Below, in pieces: positions 26,470 through 35,773 of a stretch of 64,000 bases of DNA. Both the position numbers and the translations under genes were made by a program. The notes beneath the pieces are model-generated. The model saw only the letters and a list, made by a program, of their open reading frames with translations. It had not been told where the DNA came from and did no database searches. The number at the start of each line of letters is the position of its first letter. Within the stretch, counting starts at the first letter, position 1. This stretch comes from Nocardioides currus (GTDB taxonomy: Bacteria; Actinomycetota; Actinomycetes; Propionibacteriales; Nocardioidaceae), in the NCBI RefSeq assembly GCF_003057875.1, contig NZ_PYXZ01000001.1, positions 930,001 to 994,000 of the forward strand, read 5' to 3'.

Positions 26470-28535
26470 CCACTCACGCCCCCGTCACCCCCGGCCTTCC
26501 GACGCTGCTGCGCGGGGCCGCGCCGACGGCCGTCACGAAGATGCGCCCCGACCGGCTGCTCGACAACCCGATCATGCTGCTCGTCGAGGTGGGGGCGGTG
26601 GTCACGACCGTCGCCGCCCTGCTCGACCCCTCGACCCTCGCGGTGCTCGTGTCGGTGTGGCTGTGGCTGACCGTCTGGTTCGGCACGCTCGCCGAGGCGG
26701 TCGCCGAGGGCCGCGGCAAGGCGCAGGCCGCCTCGCTGCGCGACCTGCAGACGAGCACCACCGCGCGCCGGGTCCGCGGGTCGGCCGACGAGCTGGCCCA
26801 CACCGGCCCCCTCGCCGTACGCCCCACCGACGAGGTGCCGAGCACCAGCCTGCGCGTCGGCGACGTCGTCGTGGTCGGACCGGGCGAGCGCATCCCGGCC
26901 GACGGCGACGTGGTCGAGGGTGTCGCCTCGGTCGACGAGTCGGCCGTGACCGGCGAGTCCGCGCCGGTGATCCGCGAGTCCGGGGGTGACCGCTGCGCCG
27001 TGACCGGCGGGACGGTCGTGCTCTCCGACGAGATCGTCGTACGGGTCAGCCGGGACCCCGGCCAGTCCTTCGTGGACCGGATGATCGCGCTGGTCGAGGG
27101 TTCGGAGCGCCAGCGCACCCCCAACGAGCTCGCGCTCAACGTGCTGCTGCTCGCACTGACCGCCGTCTTCGTGCTGGTCGTCGCCACGCTGTGGCCCATC
27201 GCGGGCTACGCCGACGCCCGGCCGCCCGTCGTCGTCCTCGTCGCGCTGCTCGTCTGCCTGGTGCCCACGACCATCGGCGCCCTGCTCTCGGCCATCGGTA
27301 TCGCCGGCATGGACCGGCTCGTGCGCCGCAACGTGCTCGCCATGTCGGGTCGCGCCGTCGAAGCGGCGGGCGACGTGGACGTGCTGCTCCTCGACAAGAC
27401 CGGCACCATCACGTACGGCAACCGGCGCGCCACGGCCCTGGTGCCGGCGCCCGGCGTCGAGCCCGACGACCTGGCCCGCGCCGCCTGCCAGTCCTCGCTG
27501 GCCGACGAGACGCCCGAGGGCCGCAGCATCGTGGACCTGGTCGGCGGCGGTGACCAGGCGCTGCCGGCCGGCGTCGAGCTGGTCGAGTTCAGCGCCCGCA
27601 CCCGCATGTCCGGGCTCGACCACGAGGTCGACGGACGGGTGCACCGCGTCCGCAAGGGAGCCGCCAGCGCCGTCGCCGCCTGGGTGCACAGCACCGGCGG
27701 GCGCCCGAGCCCCGAGGTCGACGCCGCCGTCACCGAGATCAGCGCCGCGGGCGGCACCCCGCTCGTGGTGGCCGAGAAGGTCGGCGACCGGCCCGCGCGG
27801 CTCCTCGGCGTGGTCCGCCTCAAGGACGTGGTCAAGGAGGGGATGCGCGAGCGCTTCGACGAGCTGCGCGCGATGGGCATCCGCACGGTGATGATCACCG
27901 GCGACAACGCCCTCACGGCCCGGGCGATCGCCGAGGAGGCCGGGGTCGACGACTTCCTGGCCGAGGCGACGCCCGAGGACAAGCTGGCGTTGATCCGACA
28001 GGAGCAGGAGGGCGGTCGGCTCGTCGCGATGTGCGGCGACGGCACCAACGACGCCCCCGCGCTGGCCCAGGCCGACGTGGGCGTCGCGATGAACACCGGC
28101 ACGTCGGCCGCCAAGGAGGCCGGCAACATGGTCGACCTCGACTCCGACCCCACCAAGCTGATCGAGGTCGTGGAGATCGGCAAGCAGCTGCTCATCACGC
28201 GGGGCGCGCTGACGACCTTCTCGGTGGCCAACGACGTCGCGAAGTACTTCGCGATCCTGCCCGCGATGTTCGCCGTCGCCGTCCCCCAGCTCGACGTGCT
28301 CAACGTGATGCGGCTGTCCTCGCCCGAGTCGGCGATCACCTCCGCGGTGGTGTTCAACGCGCTCGTCATCGTCGCGCTGGTGCCGCTCGCCCTGCGCGGC
28401 GTGCGCTACCGACCGGCCCGCGCCGAGGTGCTGCTGCGCCACAACGTCCTGGTCTACGGCGTCGGCGGGCTGGTGGTGCCGTTCGTCGGCATCAAGGCCA
28501 TCGACCTCGTCGTGTCCCTGATCCCCGGACTCTAG
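26466..28535 (+). CDS. kdpB: Potassium-transporting P-type ATPase, catalytic subunit
   Basis: The 689-residue P-type ATPase that energises K+ uptake. The phosphorylation site is DKTGTITYG (Asp near residue 308), with the A-domain motif AVTGESAPV, the P-domain hinge [14 protein letters not shown] and [17 protein letters not shown]. It has about seven membrane helices. The GTG overlaps the kdpA stop by 4 nt. All catalytic residues are present. Confidence 0.97.
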   Translation: MTTHAPVTPGLPTLLRGAAPTAVTKMRPDRLLDNPIMLLVEVGAVVTTVAALLDPSTLAVLVSVWLWLTVWFGTLAEAVAEGRGKAQAASLRDLQTSTTARRVRGSADELAHTGPLAVRPTDEVPSTSLRVGDVVVVGPGERIPADGDVVEGVASVDESAVTGESAPVIRESGGDRCAVTGGTVVLSDEIVVRVSRDPGQSFVDRMIALVEGSERQRTPNELALNVLLLALTAVFVLVVATLWPIAGYADARPPVVVLVALLVCLVPTTIGALLSAIGIAGMDRLVRRNVLAMSGRAVEAAGDVDVLLLDKTGTITYGNRRATALVPAPGVEPDDLARAACQSSLADETPEGRSIVDLVGGGDQALPAGVELVEFSARTRMSGLDHEVDGRVHRVRKGAASAVAAWVHSTGGRPSPEVDAAVTEISAAGGTPLVVAEKVGDRPARLLGVVRLKDVVKEGMRERFDELRAMGIRTVMITGDNALTARAIAEEAGVDDFLAEATPEDKLALIRQEQEGGRLVAMCGDGTNDAPALAQADVGVAMNTGTSAAKEAGNMVDLDSDPTKLIEVVEIGKQLLITRGALTTFSVANDVAKYFAILPAMFAVAVPQLDVLNVMRLSSPESAITSAVVFNALVIVALVPLALRGVRYRPARAEVLLRHNVLVYGVGGLVVPFVGIKAIDLVVSLIPGL

Positions 28536-28546
28536 AGAGGCTCGTC

Positions 28547-29161
28547 ATGCACCTGATCCGCCACACCCTCGCCGGACTGCGCGTCCTGCTGCTCCTCACC
28601 GTCCTGCTGGGCGTCGCCTACCCGCTCGCGGTCACCGGGCTCGCCCAGGTCACGCTCGACTGGCGGGCGTCCGGCTCGCTGGTCACGGAGGCCGGCGCGC
28701 ACACCACGTCGTACGACGACGCGGTCGGCAGCGCCCTGGTCGGGCAGGACTTCGCGGGTGCCGAGTGGTTCCACTCGCGTCCGTCGGCGGCCGGCGACGG
28801 CTACGACCCGCTCGCCACCGCCGGCTCCAACCTCGGGCCGACCAGCCCCGACCTGCTCGCCACGGTCGAGGAGCGCCGGGCGGCCGCCGCGACCGAGGAG
28901 GGCGTCGCGCCCAGCGCCGTACCCCCCGACGCGGTGACCGCCTCCGCCTCCGGGCTCGACCCCCACATCTCGCCGGCCTGGGCCGCGATCCAGGTCGCTC
29001 GCGTGGCGCGGGAGCGCGGGCTGGACGAGGAGGTCGTACGCCGCCTGGTGGCCGACCACACGCAGGGCCGCACGTTCGGTGTGCTCGGGGCGCCGCGCGT
29101 CGACGTGCTCGGTCTCAACCTGGCGCTGGCCGACCTGGCGGGGCCGGGGCTGGAAGACTGA
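28547..29161 (+). CDS. kdpC: Potassium-transporting ATPase subunit C
   Basis: A 204-residue subunit with one N-terminal membrane helix (residues ~8-30) and an extracytoplasmic domain. Characteristic family patches are FHSRPSAAGDGYDPLATAGSNLGPTSPDLL and SASGLDPHISPAWAAIQVARVA. It assembles with KdpA and KdpB. It starts 11 nt after kdpB with AGAGAGG upstream. Confidence 0.96.
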   Translation: MHLIRHTLAGLRVLLLLTVLLGVAYPLAVTGLAQVTLDWRASGSLVTEAGAHTTSYDDAVGSALVGQDFAGAEWFHSRPSAAGDGYDPLATAGSNLGPTSPDLLATVEERRAAAATEEGVAPSAVPPDAVTASASGLDPHISPAWAAIQVARVARERGLDEEVVRRLVADHTQGRTFGVLGAPRVDVLGLNLALADLAGPGLED

Positions 29162-29166
29162 GCGGC

Positions 29167-31686
29167 ATGGACCGCGGCCGGCTGACCGTCTTCCTCGGCA
29201 TGGCGCCGGGAGTCGGCAAGACGTTCGCGATGCTCGACGAGGCGCACCGTCGGGTCTCGCGCGGCGCCGACGTCGTGGTGGGGATCGTCGAGACCCACGA
29301 CCGACCGCGCACCGCCGCCCTCCTGGAGGGGCTGGAGGTGGTGCCACGGCGCGTGGTCGGACACCGCGGCGCGGAGTTCGGCGAGATGGACACCGACGCG
29401 ATCCTCGCCCGCCGACCGGCGGTCGTGCTGGTCGACGAGCTGGCCCACACCAACGTGCCGGGCAGCCTGCGGGCCAAGCGCCACGAGGACGTCGACGTGC
29501 TGCGCAACGCCGGCATCGACGTCGTCACCACCCTCAACATCCAGCACCTCGAGTCGCTCAACGAGGTCGTGCAGGACATCACCGGGGTGCAGCAGCGGGA
29601 GACCGTGCCGGACGCGGTGGTGCGCGCCGCCGACCAGGTGCAGCTCGTCGACATGAGCCCCGAGGGGCTGCGCCGTCGGCTCGCGCACGGCAACGTCTAC
29701 CGTGCCGAGCAGATCGACGCCTCGCTCGCGTCGTTCTTCCGGCCGGGCAACCTGATCGCGCTGCGCGAGCTCGCGCTCCTGTGGCTGGCAGACCGGGTCG
29801 ACACCGCGCTCGACGACTACCGCCGCACCCAGGGCATCGACCAGACGTGGCCAACCCGCGAGCGGGTCGTGGTGGCCGTCACCGGAGGTCCGGAGAGCGA
29901 GACCCTGCTGCGCCGGGCGGGGCGGATCGCCCAGCGCGGAGCCGGCGGCGAGCTGGTCGCGGTGCACGTCGTGCGCGGCGACGGACTGACCGGACCGGCC
30001 GCCGACCTGGCCGGGCTCAAACGGCTCGTCGACGACCTCGGCGGCACGTTCCACACCGTTGTCGGGGAGGACGTGCCGACGTCGGTGATCGAGTTCGCCC
30101 GCGGCGTCAACGCCACCCTCGTCGTGGTGGGCGTCTCCAGCCACCCCCGCTGGTGGCGGGTCTTCCGCCAGACCACGGCCAGCGACCTCGCCCGGCTCTC
30201 GGGCGCCATCGACGTCCACCTCGTCACCCACGAGCAGGCCGGAGGAGCGGGCGGGCTGCGGGTGCCGCGCTCGACGCTGGGCGCGACCCGGACCCGGACC
30301 GGCTGGGTGCTCGCGCTGCTGCTGCCCGTGCTGCTGACGTGGCTCTTCCACGGCGGGCACTCCCCCGACGACTTCCCGCTCGAGGTGCTGGCCTTCCTGG
30401 CCGCGACGGTCCTGGTCGCGCTGGTCGGCGGCCTGGTCCCCGCCCTGGTCGCGGCGGTGGTCGGCTTCGGCCTGCTCAACTGGTTCTTCACCACCCCGGT
30501 GGGGCGCTTCACCATCTCCGAGCCGACCAACGTCGTCGCGCTCGCGGTCTTCCTCGCGGTCGCGACCGGCGTCGCGTCCGTGGTCGACATCGCCGCCCGG
30601 CGGGCCTCCGAGGCCGGTCGCGCACGCGCCGAGGCCACGACCCTCTCGGGCCTCGCCCAGTCCGTGCTCACCGGCAGCGACACCGCGCAGGCCGTGGTCG
30701 ACCGGCTCCGGGAGGCGTTCGGCCTGACCGCGGTGGCCCTGCTGCGGCGTACGCCGTCGGGCTGGGACCTCGTGTCCGCGGCGGGTGACGTCCCCGACGA
30801 TGCTGACAGTCCGGACGGCCCGGACGCCACCACGGTCGCCGTCGACGCCACGCACGTGCTGCGACTCCACGGTCGCACCCTGCACTCCTCCGACATGCGC
30901 GTCGTCGAGGCCTTCGCCCTCCAGGCGGGACTGGTGCTGGAGTATCGCCGCCTGCGCGACCGCGAGGCGCGGGCGGCCGTGCTCGAGCGGGCCGAGGAGA
31001 CCAGCACGGCCCTGCTGCGCGCGGTCTCGCACGACCTGCGCACGCCGCTGGCCACCATGCGCACCTCCGTCGACGGGCTGGTGGCCGGAGAAGCACTGTC
31101 CGAGGACGACCGCACCAGCCTGCTCACCTCGATCCGCTCCGCGACCGACCAGCTGGTGCACCTGATCGACAACCTGCTCGACCTCTCGCGCATCTCGTCG
31201 GGCCTGGTCGAGCCACGGCTCACCGACGTCAGCCTCGAGGAGGTGCTCCCGGTCGCCGTGGCCGGCCACCCGTCCGACCGGCTCGTGCTCGACCTCGACG
31301 AGGCAACACCGTTCGTGCGCACCGACCCGGGCCTGCTGGAACGGGTGGTGGCCAACCTCGCCGACAACGCCGTGCGCCACTCACCGCCCGACCGGCCGGT
31401 GCGCGTCGGGGTCCACCTGCACGCCGACACGATCGAGGTCCGGGTGGTCGACCGCGGTCCGGGCGTGCCGAGCGCGACCCGGGGGCGGATGTTCGAGCCG
31501 TTCCAGCGGCTCGGCGACGCCTCGCCCGGGGGCCTGGGGCTCGGGCTGGCCGTGGCGCGCGGGCTCGCCTCGTCGATGGGGGCCAGCGTGGCGGCGGAGG
31601 ACACACCCGGCGGCGGGCTGACACTGGTGGTGTCGGTGCCGCGGGCATCCTCGGACCCACTGGAGCAGGAGGTCGGTCGTGGCTGA
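29167..31686 (+). CDS. kdpD: Sensor histidine kinase KdpD
   Basis: An 839-residue membrane sensor. Domains in order: the KdpD N-terminal domain with Walker A GMAPGVGKT (residues 11-19), a universal-stress-like region (about 230-350), a four-helix membrane block (about 380-480), a GAF-like region, HisKA with AVSHDLRTPLATM (phospho-accepting His near residue 622) and HATPase with NLADNAVRHSP plus GLGLGLAVARGLA. It senses K+ limitation or turgor and phosphorylates KdpE. The ATG lies 5 nt after kdpC. Full length. Confidence 0.97.
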   Translation: MDRGRLTVFLGMAPGVGKTFAMLDEAHRRVSRGADVVVGIVETHDRPRTAALLEGLEVVPRRVVGHRGAEFGEMDTDAILARRPAVVLVDELAHTNVPGSLRAKRHEDVDVLRNAGIDVVTTLNIQHLESLNEVVQDITGVQQRETVPDAVVRAADQVQLVDMSPEGLRRRLAHGNVYRAEQIDASLASFFRPGNLIALRELALLWLADRVDTALDDYRRTQGIDQTWPTRERVVVAVTGGPESETLLRRAGRIAQRGAGGELVAVHVVRGDGLTGPAADLAGLKRLVDDLGGTFHTVVGEDVPTSVIEFARGVNATLVVVGVSSHPRWWRVFRQTTASDLARLSGAIDVHLVTHEQAGGAGGLRVPRSTLGATRTRTGWVLALLLPVLLTWLFHGGHSPDDFPLEVLAFLAATVLVALVGGLVPALVAAVVGFGLLNWFFTTPVGRFTISEPTNVVALAVFLAVATGVASVVDIAARRASEAGRARAEATTLSGLAQSVLTGSDTAQAVVDRLREAFGLTAVALLRRTPSGWDLVSAAGDVPDDADSPDGPDATTVAVDATHVLRLHGRTLHSSDMRVVEAFALQAGLVLEYRRLRDREARAAVLERAEETSTALLRAVSHDLRTPLATMRTSVDGLVAGEALSEDDRTSLLTSIRSATDQLVHLIDNLLDLSRISSGLVEPRLTDVSLEEVLPVAVAGHPSDRLVLDLDEATPFVRTDPGLLERVVANLADNAVRHSPPDRPVRVGVHLHADTIEVRVVDRGPGVPSATRGRMFEPFQRLGDASPGGLGLGLAVARGLASSMGASVAAEDTPGGGLTLVVSVPRASSDPLEQEVGRG

Positions 31687-32380
31687 ACCGGGTCCACGCG
31701 TCCTCGTCGTCGACGACGAGCCCGCCCTCGCCCGCGCGCTGGCCATCAACCTGCGCAGCCACGGCTGGGACGTCGTCACCGCGGCCGACGGCCGGGCCGC
31801 CCTCGACGCCGTCGCGCACGCGCACCCCGACGTGGTGCTGCTCGACCTCGGCCTGCCCGACCTCGACGGCACCGAGGTGATCGCCGGGATCCGGGGCTGG
31901 ACCAGCGTGCCCATCGTCGTGCTCTCGGCGCGCCAGCACGGCGAGGACAAGGTCGAGGCGCTCGACCTCGGTGCCGACGACTACGTGACCAAGCCCTTCG
32001 CGATGGACGAGCTGCTCGCGCGGCTGCGCTCCGCCGTACGCCGCGGCCAGACCACCGCCGCCAGCGACGGTGCCGCCACGAGCACCGTCGTCGCCGGGCC
32101 GCTCGTGATCGACCTCGCCCGCAAGCAGGTCGCCCGCGACGGCACCGAGGTGCAGCTGACCCCCACCGAGTGGGCGTTCCTCGAGCTGCTCGCCCGCAAC
32201 GTCGGCCGGCTGGTGACACGCGAGCAGGTGCTGCGCGAGGTGTGGGGACCGGGCTACGAACGTGAGGGGCACTACCTCCGGGTCTACGCCGCCCAGCTGC
32301 GACGCAAGCTCGAGGCCGACCCGGCGGCGCCGCGCCACCTCGTCACCTCACCGGGCCTCGGCTACACCCTCGTGCCGTGA
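31679..32380 (+). CDS. kdpE: Response regulator KdpE
   Basis: A 233-residue OmpR/PhoB-type regulator. The receiver domain has DDEP, the phospho-acceptor Asp in VVLLDLGLPD (near residue 55) and the conserved Lys in DYVTKPF. The C-terminal winged helix contains LTPTEWAFLELLARNVGRLV and HYLRVYAAQLRRKL. The GTG overlaps kdpD by 8 nt, so kinase and regulator are made together. The likely target is the GTCAAG direct repeat before kdpF. Confidence 0.97.
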   Translation: MAEPGPRVLVVDDEPALARALAINLRSHGWDVVTAADGRAALDAVAHAHPDVVLLDLGLPDLDGTEVIAGIRGWTSVPIVVLSARQHGEDKVEALDLGADDYVTKPFAMDELLARLRSAVRRGQTTAASDGAATSTVVAGPLVIDLARKQVARDGTEVQLTPTEWAFLELLARNVGRLVTREQVLREVWGPGYEREGHYLRVYAAQLRRKLEADPAAPRHLVTSPGLGYTLVP

Positions 32381-32384
32381 CGAG

Positions 32385-32780
32385 TCACGGTCGCGCGTGC
32401 GCGATCGCCTCCTCCTCCTCCGGCGAGAGCTGCTGCTCGCAGGTCCACCCGGTGATCGACTTGGCGTAGGTGCGAGCCTCGCTGCGGCCGTGGATCGAGG
32501 TGAGGACGACGCCGTGGCCGGCGTCGTCGAGCAGGGCGACGCTCCAGCTCAGGTGCCCGCCGACGTCGCCGAACGCGTCGTAGCGCACGACCGAGAGGTG
32601 CCGCAGCGCATCGACGGCCTCGGCCTTGAGGGCCGCGACCTCCTGGCGCAGGCCGTGCACGTCCTCGGGCAGCGCGTCGGCGGTGGGGCGCTTGCCGGGC
32701 GCCGTACGCCGCAGCCCGACGACCGCCAGGACGAGCGCGGCCGCGGCGATGACCAGGGCGAGGGCGGCGACGACGATCAC
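32385..32780 (-). CDS. DUF4446 family membrane-anchored protein
   Basis: A 131-residue protein with one N-terminal membrane helix (VIVVAALALVIAAAALVLAV), a short coiled coil and a beta-rich domain (YDAFGDVGGHLSWSVALLDDAGHGVVLTS), the recognisable DUF4446 pattern. The end LSPEEEEAIAHA is also typical. Function unknown. The GTG at 32780 follows TAGGCT by 7 nt (leaderless). Convergent with kdpE, 4 nt apart. Confidence 0.85.
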   Translation of the reverse strand: MIVVAALALVIAAAALVLAVVGLRRTAPGKRPTADALPEDVHGLRQEVAALKAEAVDALRHLSVVRYDAFGDVGGHLSWSVALLDDAGHGVVLTSIHGRSEARTYAKSITGWTCEQQLSPEEEEAIAHARP

Positions 32781-32787
32781 GACCGCG

Positions 32788-32793
32788 AGCCTA
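32788..32793 (-). promoter_or_regulatory. Candidate -10 box of the DUF4446 gene (leaderless)
   Basis: TAGGCT on the minus strand lies 7 nt before the GTG at 32780. Confidence 0.45.
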
Positions 32794-32849
32794 GGTGCGG
32801 GCCTGAGACGCCACGGTCGCGACACGGCCACGCGTGGAAAGATCGGGGC

Positions 32850-33707
32850 GTGAGTGAGCCCACCTCCCCGTCCCGCCGACGGATCGCCTACCAGGGCGAG
32901 CCCGGCGCCAACTCGCACCTCGTGTGCCAGCAGCACTACCCCGACTGGGAGGCGCTGGCCTGCGCGTCGTTCGAGGACGCGTTCGCGGCCGTGGAGAACG
33001 GCGAGGCGGACCTCGCGATGATCCCGATCGACAACTCCATCGCCGGCCGGGTGGCCGACATCCACCACTTCCTCCCGACCAGCGACCTGCACATCGTCGG
33101 CGAGCGGTTCCTGCGGATCCAGTTCGCCCTGATGGCCACGCCCGGAACGGACGTGTCGACGCTGCGGACCGTCCACAGCCACGTGCACGCCCTCGGCCAG
33201 TGCCGCGGGGTGATCCGCGAGCTCGGGCTGACCCCGGTCGTCTCCGGTGACACGGCCGGCGCGGCCCGCGAGGTCGCGGAGGCGCAGGACCCGACCCAGG
33301 CCGCGATCGCGCCGCCGCTGGCCGCCGAGATCTACGGGCTCGAGGTGCTGCGCTCCGACGTCGAGGACGAGGACGACAACACGACCCGCTTCATCGTGCT
33401 CTCCCGCGACTTCGAGCAGGCGCCCCGCGGCGAGGGCCACGTCGTCACGAGCTTCATCTTCAACGTCCGCAACCTGCCGGCCGCGCTCTACAAAGCCCTC
33501 GGCGGCTTCGCCACCAACGGCGTGAACATGACCAAGCTGGAGAGCTACATGGTCGGCGGCCACTTCACCGCGACCCAGTTCCTGGCCGAGGTCGACGGCC
33601 ACCCCGAGGACCCCGGCGTCAAGAACGCATTGGAGGAGCTGGCCTTCTTCACCACCGAGGTGAAGGTGCTCGGCGTCTACCGGGCCGACGAGTTCCGCAG
33701 CCGCTGA
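32850..33707 (+). CDS. pheA: Prephenate dehydratase
   Basis: A 285-residue enzyme converting prephenate to phenylpyruvate in phenylalanine synthesis. The catalytic periplasmic-binding-like domain starts IAYQGEPGANSH and includes IPIDNSIAGRVADIH and the conserved Thr-Arg-Phe (NTTRFIVLSRD). A C-terminal ACT domain (about residues 200-278, FIFNVRNLPAALYKALGGFA and LESYMVGGHFTATQFLAEV) is expected to give feedback inhibition by phenylalanine. No chorismate mutase domain is attached. The GTG at 32850 gives the family N-terminus. Confidence 0.96.
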   Translation: MSEPTSPSRRRIAYQGEPGANSHLVCQQHYPDWEALACASFEDAFAAVENGEADLAMIPIDNSIAGRVADIHHFLPTSDLHIVGERFLRIQFALMATPGTDVSTLRTVHSHVHALGQCRGVIRELGLTPVVSGDTAGAAREVAEAQDPTQAAIAPPLAAEIYGLEVLRSDVEDEDDNTTRFIVLSRDFEQAPRGEGHVVTSFIFNVRNLPAALYKALGGFATNGVNMTKLESYMVGGHFTATQFLAEVDGHPEDPGVKNALEELAFFTTEVKVLGVYRADEFRSR

Positions 33708-33713
33708 CCTGCC

Positions 33714-33719
33714 TAGGCT
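33714..33719 (+). promoter_or_regulatory. Candidate -10 box of the GDT1-family gene (leaderless)
   Basis: TAGGCT lies 6 nt before the GTG at 33726, just after the pheA stop. Confidence 0.45.
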
Positions 33720-33725
33720 CGTCCG

Positions 33726-34325
33726 GTGGACCTCGTCGTCATCGCCCTCAGCTTCGCCGCCATCTTCGTGGTGGAGCTGCCCGACAAGACCTTCATCGCG
33801 ACGCTGGTCCTCTCGACGAAGTTCCGGCCCCTCCTGGTCTGGATCGGCGTCGGCCTCGCCTTCCTGGTGCAGACGTTGGTCGCCGTCGGGCTGGGAAAGG
33901 CGGCCTCGTTCCTGCCCGAGACGGTGGTGCACGTCGCGGCGGCCCTGATGTTCCTGGTCGGCGCGATCATCCTGCTGCGCGAGGCGCGCGCCCACGAGGC
34001 CGCCGAGGGCGAGGAGGAGGAGGACTACGCAGCCAAGGCCGGTGAGGCGCAGGGCTACAAGGTCATCCTCACCAGCTTCCTCGTGCTCTTCGCCGCCGAG
34101 TGGGGCGACCTGTCGCAGCTGCTCACGATCTCGCTGGTCGCGAAGTACGACGACCCGGTCGGCGTCTTCCTCGGCGCGTGGGGCGCCCTGCTCGCCGTCA
34201 GCGGCCTCGCGGTCATCGTCGGCCGGGTCCTGATCGCCCGCATCCGGCTCAGCCTGCTGCATTATCTCGGTGCAGGGGTGTGCGTGCTCATGGCATGTTT
34301 GACCGTGTGGGAGATGACGCGCTGA
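33726..34325 (+). CDS. TMEM165/GDT1 family cation exchanger
   Basis: A 199-residue membrane protein with six predicted helices in two inverted halves. Each half carries the family motif E-x-G-D-(K/R)-(T/S): here ELPDKTF near residue 17 (Pro in place of Gly) and EWGDLSQ near residue 126. A charged Glu-rich cytoplasmic loop (AAEGEEEEDYAAK) separates the halves. Homologues move Mn2+ or Ca2+ against H+, and here manganese export or homeostasis is inferred. The 3' end overlaps the next gene by 31 nt. Confidence 0.9.
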   Translation: MDLVVIALSFAAIFVVELPDKTFIATLVLSTKFRPLLVWIGVGLAFLVQTLVAVGLGKAASFLPETVVHVAAALMFLVGAIILLREARAHEAAEGEEEEDYAAKAGEAQGYKVILTSFLVLFAAEWGDLSQLLTISLVAKYDDPVGVFLGAWGALLAVSGLAVIVGRVLIARIRLSLLHYLGAGVCVLMACLTVWEMTR

Positions 34326-35452
34326 GCGCACTGCAGACCGTCCAGGACCGCTTCCGGGAGGTCAACGGGGAGCACCCGATGTCCGAGGCCGACGACGCCT
34401 ACGCCCGCGAGCACTTCACCCCGGCCACGCCGGAGCAGCTCGCCGACATCGCGGCCGGCCGGCTGCCGCTGCCGGGCTACCTGCTCTCCGACGGCACACC
34501 GATGGTCGCCGACGTGTCGGAGAGCATCGAGTCCGCCGGTGGCGTCGAGCACCTGCACGACTGGTTCCTCGCCTTCTGGCCCGACGACCCGGAGACCGCC
34601 GAGTCCGAGTGGGCCGCCTTCCTGTCCGGGCAGTACGTCTGCCTGGCGAAGCTCAACCCGATCTCCATCCGCCGCAAGAACCGGATGGTCGAGCAGGCGC
34701 AGTCCGCGGTCGACGCCCTGCGCGCCGACCCGCGCGACGAGATCGCCCAGGGCGCGCTCGCGGAGGCCGTCGACGGCGGCCTCGCGGTCACCGGGCTCGA
34801 CGAGATCCTCGCCCCGATGACCGGCTACGACCGGCTGCGCTTCGGCGGGCCGACGAGTCGCGACCTGTGGGTCGACGCCGTGCGCGCCGAGTTCCACGAC
34901 CCGCAGCCGCCCGCCCTGCCGATCCGCACCGAGCGGCTCACCCTGCGCCGTACGACCCTCGACGACGCCCCCGCGATGGCGCGCGCGTGGGCCGATCCCG
35001 ACTTCGCGCGCTTCCTCCTCCAGCCGCCGCAGAACACGGCGGAGGTCACCTTCGCGACCCTCGGCCGCTCCAAGCCGCCGGAGGGTCCGCACCGCTTCCT
35101 GGCCCTGGTCATCGAGCACGAGGGCGAGGCCGTCGGCGACGTCATCCTCTTCTTCCAGGGCGCGGGCCACACCTCGGCCGAGATCGGGTGGACCGTGCAC
35201 CCGACGGCCGCGGGCAAGGGGCTGGCGACCGAGGCCGCCAGGGCGATGCTCGCTCTGGCCTTCGAGCACTACGGCGTACGCCGCGTGGTGGCCAACCTCG
35301 ACGCCGCCAACGACCGGTCGGCGGCCCTCGCCGAGCGGCTCGGCATGCGCCGCGAGGTGCACCGGCTCGCCGACTTCTGGTCCAAGGGCCGGTGGACCGA
35401 CTCCTACGAGTACGCGCTGCTGCGGTCCGAGTGGGAGGCTCAGCAGCGCTGA
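34295..35452 (+). CDS. Two-domain protein: unknown N-terminal domain fused to GNAT acetyltransferase
   Basis: A 385-residue protein. Residues ~1-205 form an uncharacterised domain (PLPGYLLSDGTPMVADVSES, LHDWFLAFWPDDPETAESEW, GQYVCLAKLNPISIRRKNRM) that may resemble DUF6058, though I am not sure. Residues ~208-385 are a RimJ/RimL-type GNAT domain (IRTERLTLRRTTLDDAPAMA, AEIGWTVHPTAAGKGLATEA, DAANDRSAALAERLGMRRE). The ATG at 34295 lies inside the 3' end of the exchanger gene. The substrate is unknown. Confidence 0.8.
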   Translation: MFDRVGDDALSALQTVQDRFREVNGEHPMSEADDAYAREHFTPATPEQLADIAAGRLPLPGYLLSDGTPMVADVSESIESAGGVEHLHDWFLAFWPDDPETAESEWAAFLSGQYVCLAKLNPISIRRKNRMVEQAQSAVDALRADPRDEIAQGALAEAVDGGLAVTGLDEILAPMTGYDRLRFGGPTSRDLWVDAVRAEFHDPQPPALPIRTERLTLRRTTLDDAPAMARAWADPDFARFLLQPPQNTAEVTFATLGRSKPPEGPHRFLALVIEHEGEAVGDVILFFQGAGHTSAEIGWTVHPTAAGKGLATEAARAMLALAFEHYGVRRVVANLDAANDRSAALAERLGMRREVHRLADFWSKGRWTDSYEYALLRSEWEAQQR

Positions 35453-35465
35453 GCCCTCCCTCGGG

Positions 35466-35680
35466 GCGGTGCGTGAGCCACCTTCCGCCGCCCGCGAATG
35501 TGGGTGGGCCACCGCACGACGGGCAGACACCGTGTCGACCGAGCGCGGCGGTGCGTGAGCCACCTTCCACCGCCCGCGAATGTGGGTGGGCCACCGCACG
35601 ACGGGCAGACACCGTGTCGACCGAGCGCGGCGCTGGGTGAGCCACCTTCCACCGGCCGCGAATGTGGGTGTGCCACCGCC
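35466..35680. repeat. 82-bp tandem repeat, about 2.6 copies, in a 321-bp gene-free stretch
   Basis: Units begin at 35471, 35553 and 35635 with an exact 82-bp period. The first two differ by only a couple of bases; the third is partial and more diverged. Each unit has GTGAGCCACCTTCC, then CCGCGAATGTGGGTG and ACACCGTGTCGACCGAGCG. The stretch 35453-35773 holds no other gene apart from the arcA promoter at its end. Confidence 0.9.
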
Positions 35681-35760
35681 ACGGACGACGCAAGCACGGG
35701 CCAGAAGTCCTACACGTGTGCCGGCCGGCTCGCGAACTGTCCCCCGAAAGCCGTCCCGTC

Positions 35761-35766
35761 TAGGCT
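35761..35766 (+). promoter_or_regulatory. Candidate -10 box of arcA (leaderless)
   Basis: TAGGCT lies 7 nt before the arcA ATG at 35774, about 80 nt after the end of the tandem repeat. Confidence 0.5.
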
Positions 35767-35773
35767 CACGCCC

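Noticed and set aside
28801-31380. 859-residue minus-strand open frame opposite kdpC/kdpD
   Set aside because: Antisense shadow of KdpC and KdpD, which have all expected motifs.
35498-35773. In-frame upstream extension of arcA through the 82-bp repeats
   Set aside because: The translated repeat ([20 protein letters not shown]) is an artefact of tandem DNA; the family N-terminus starts at 35774, next to a -10 box.
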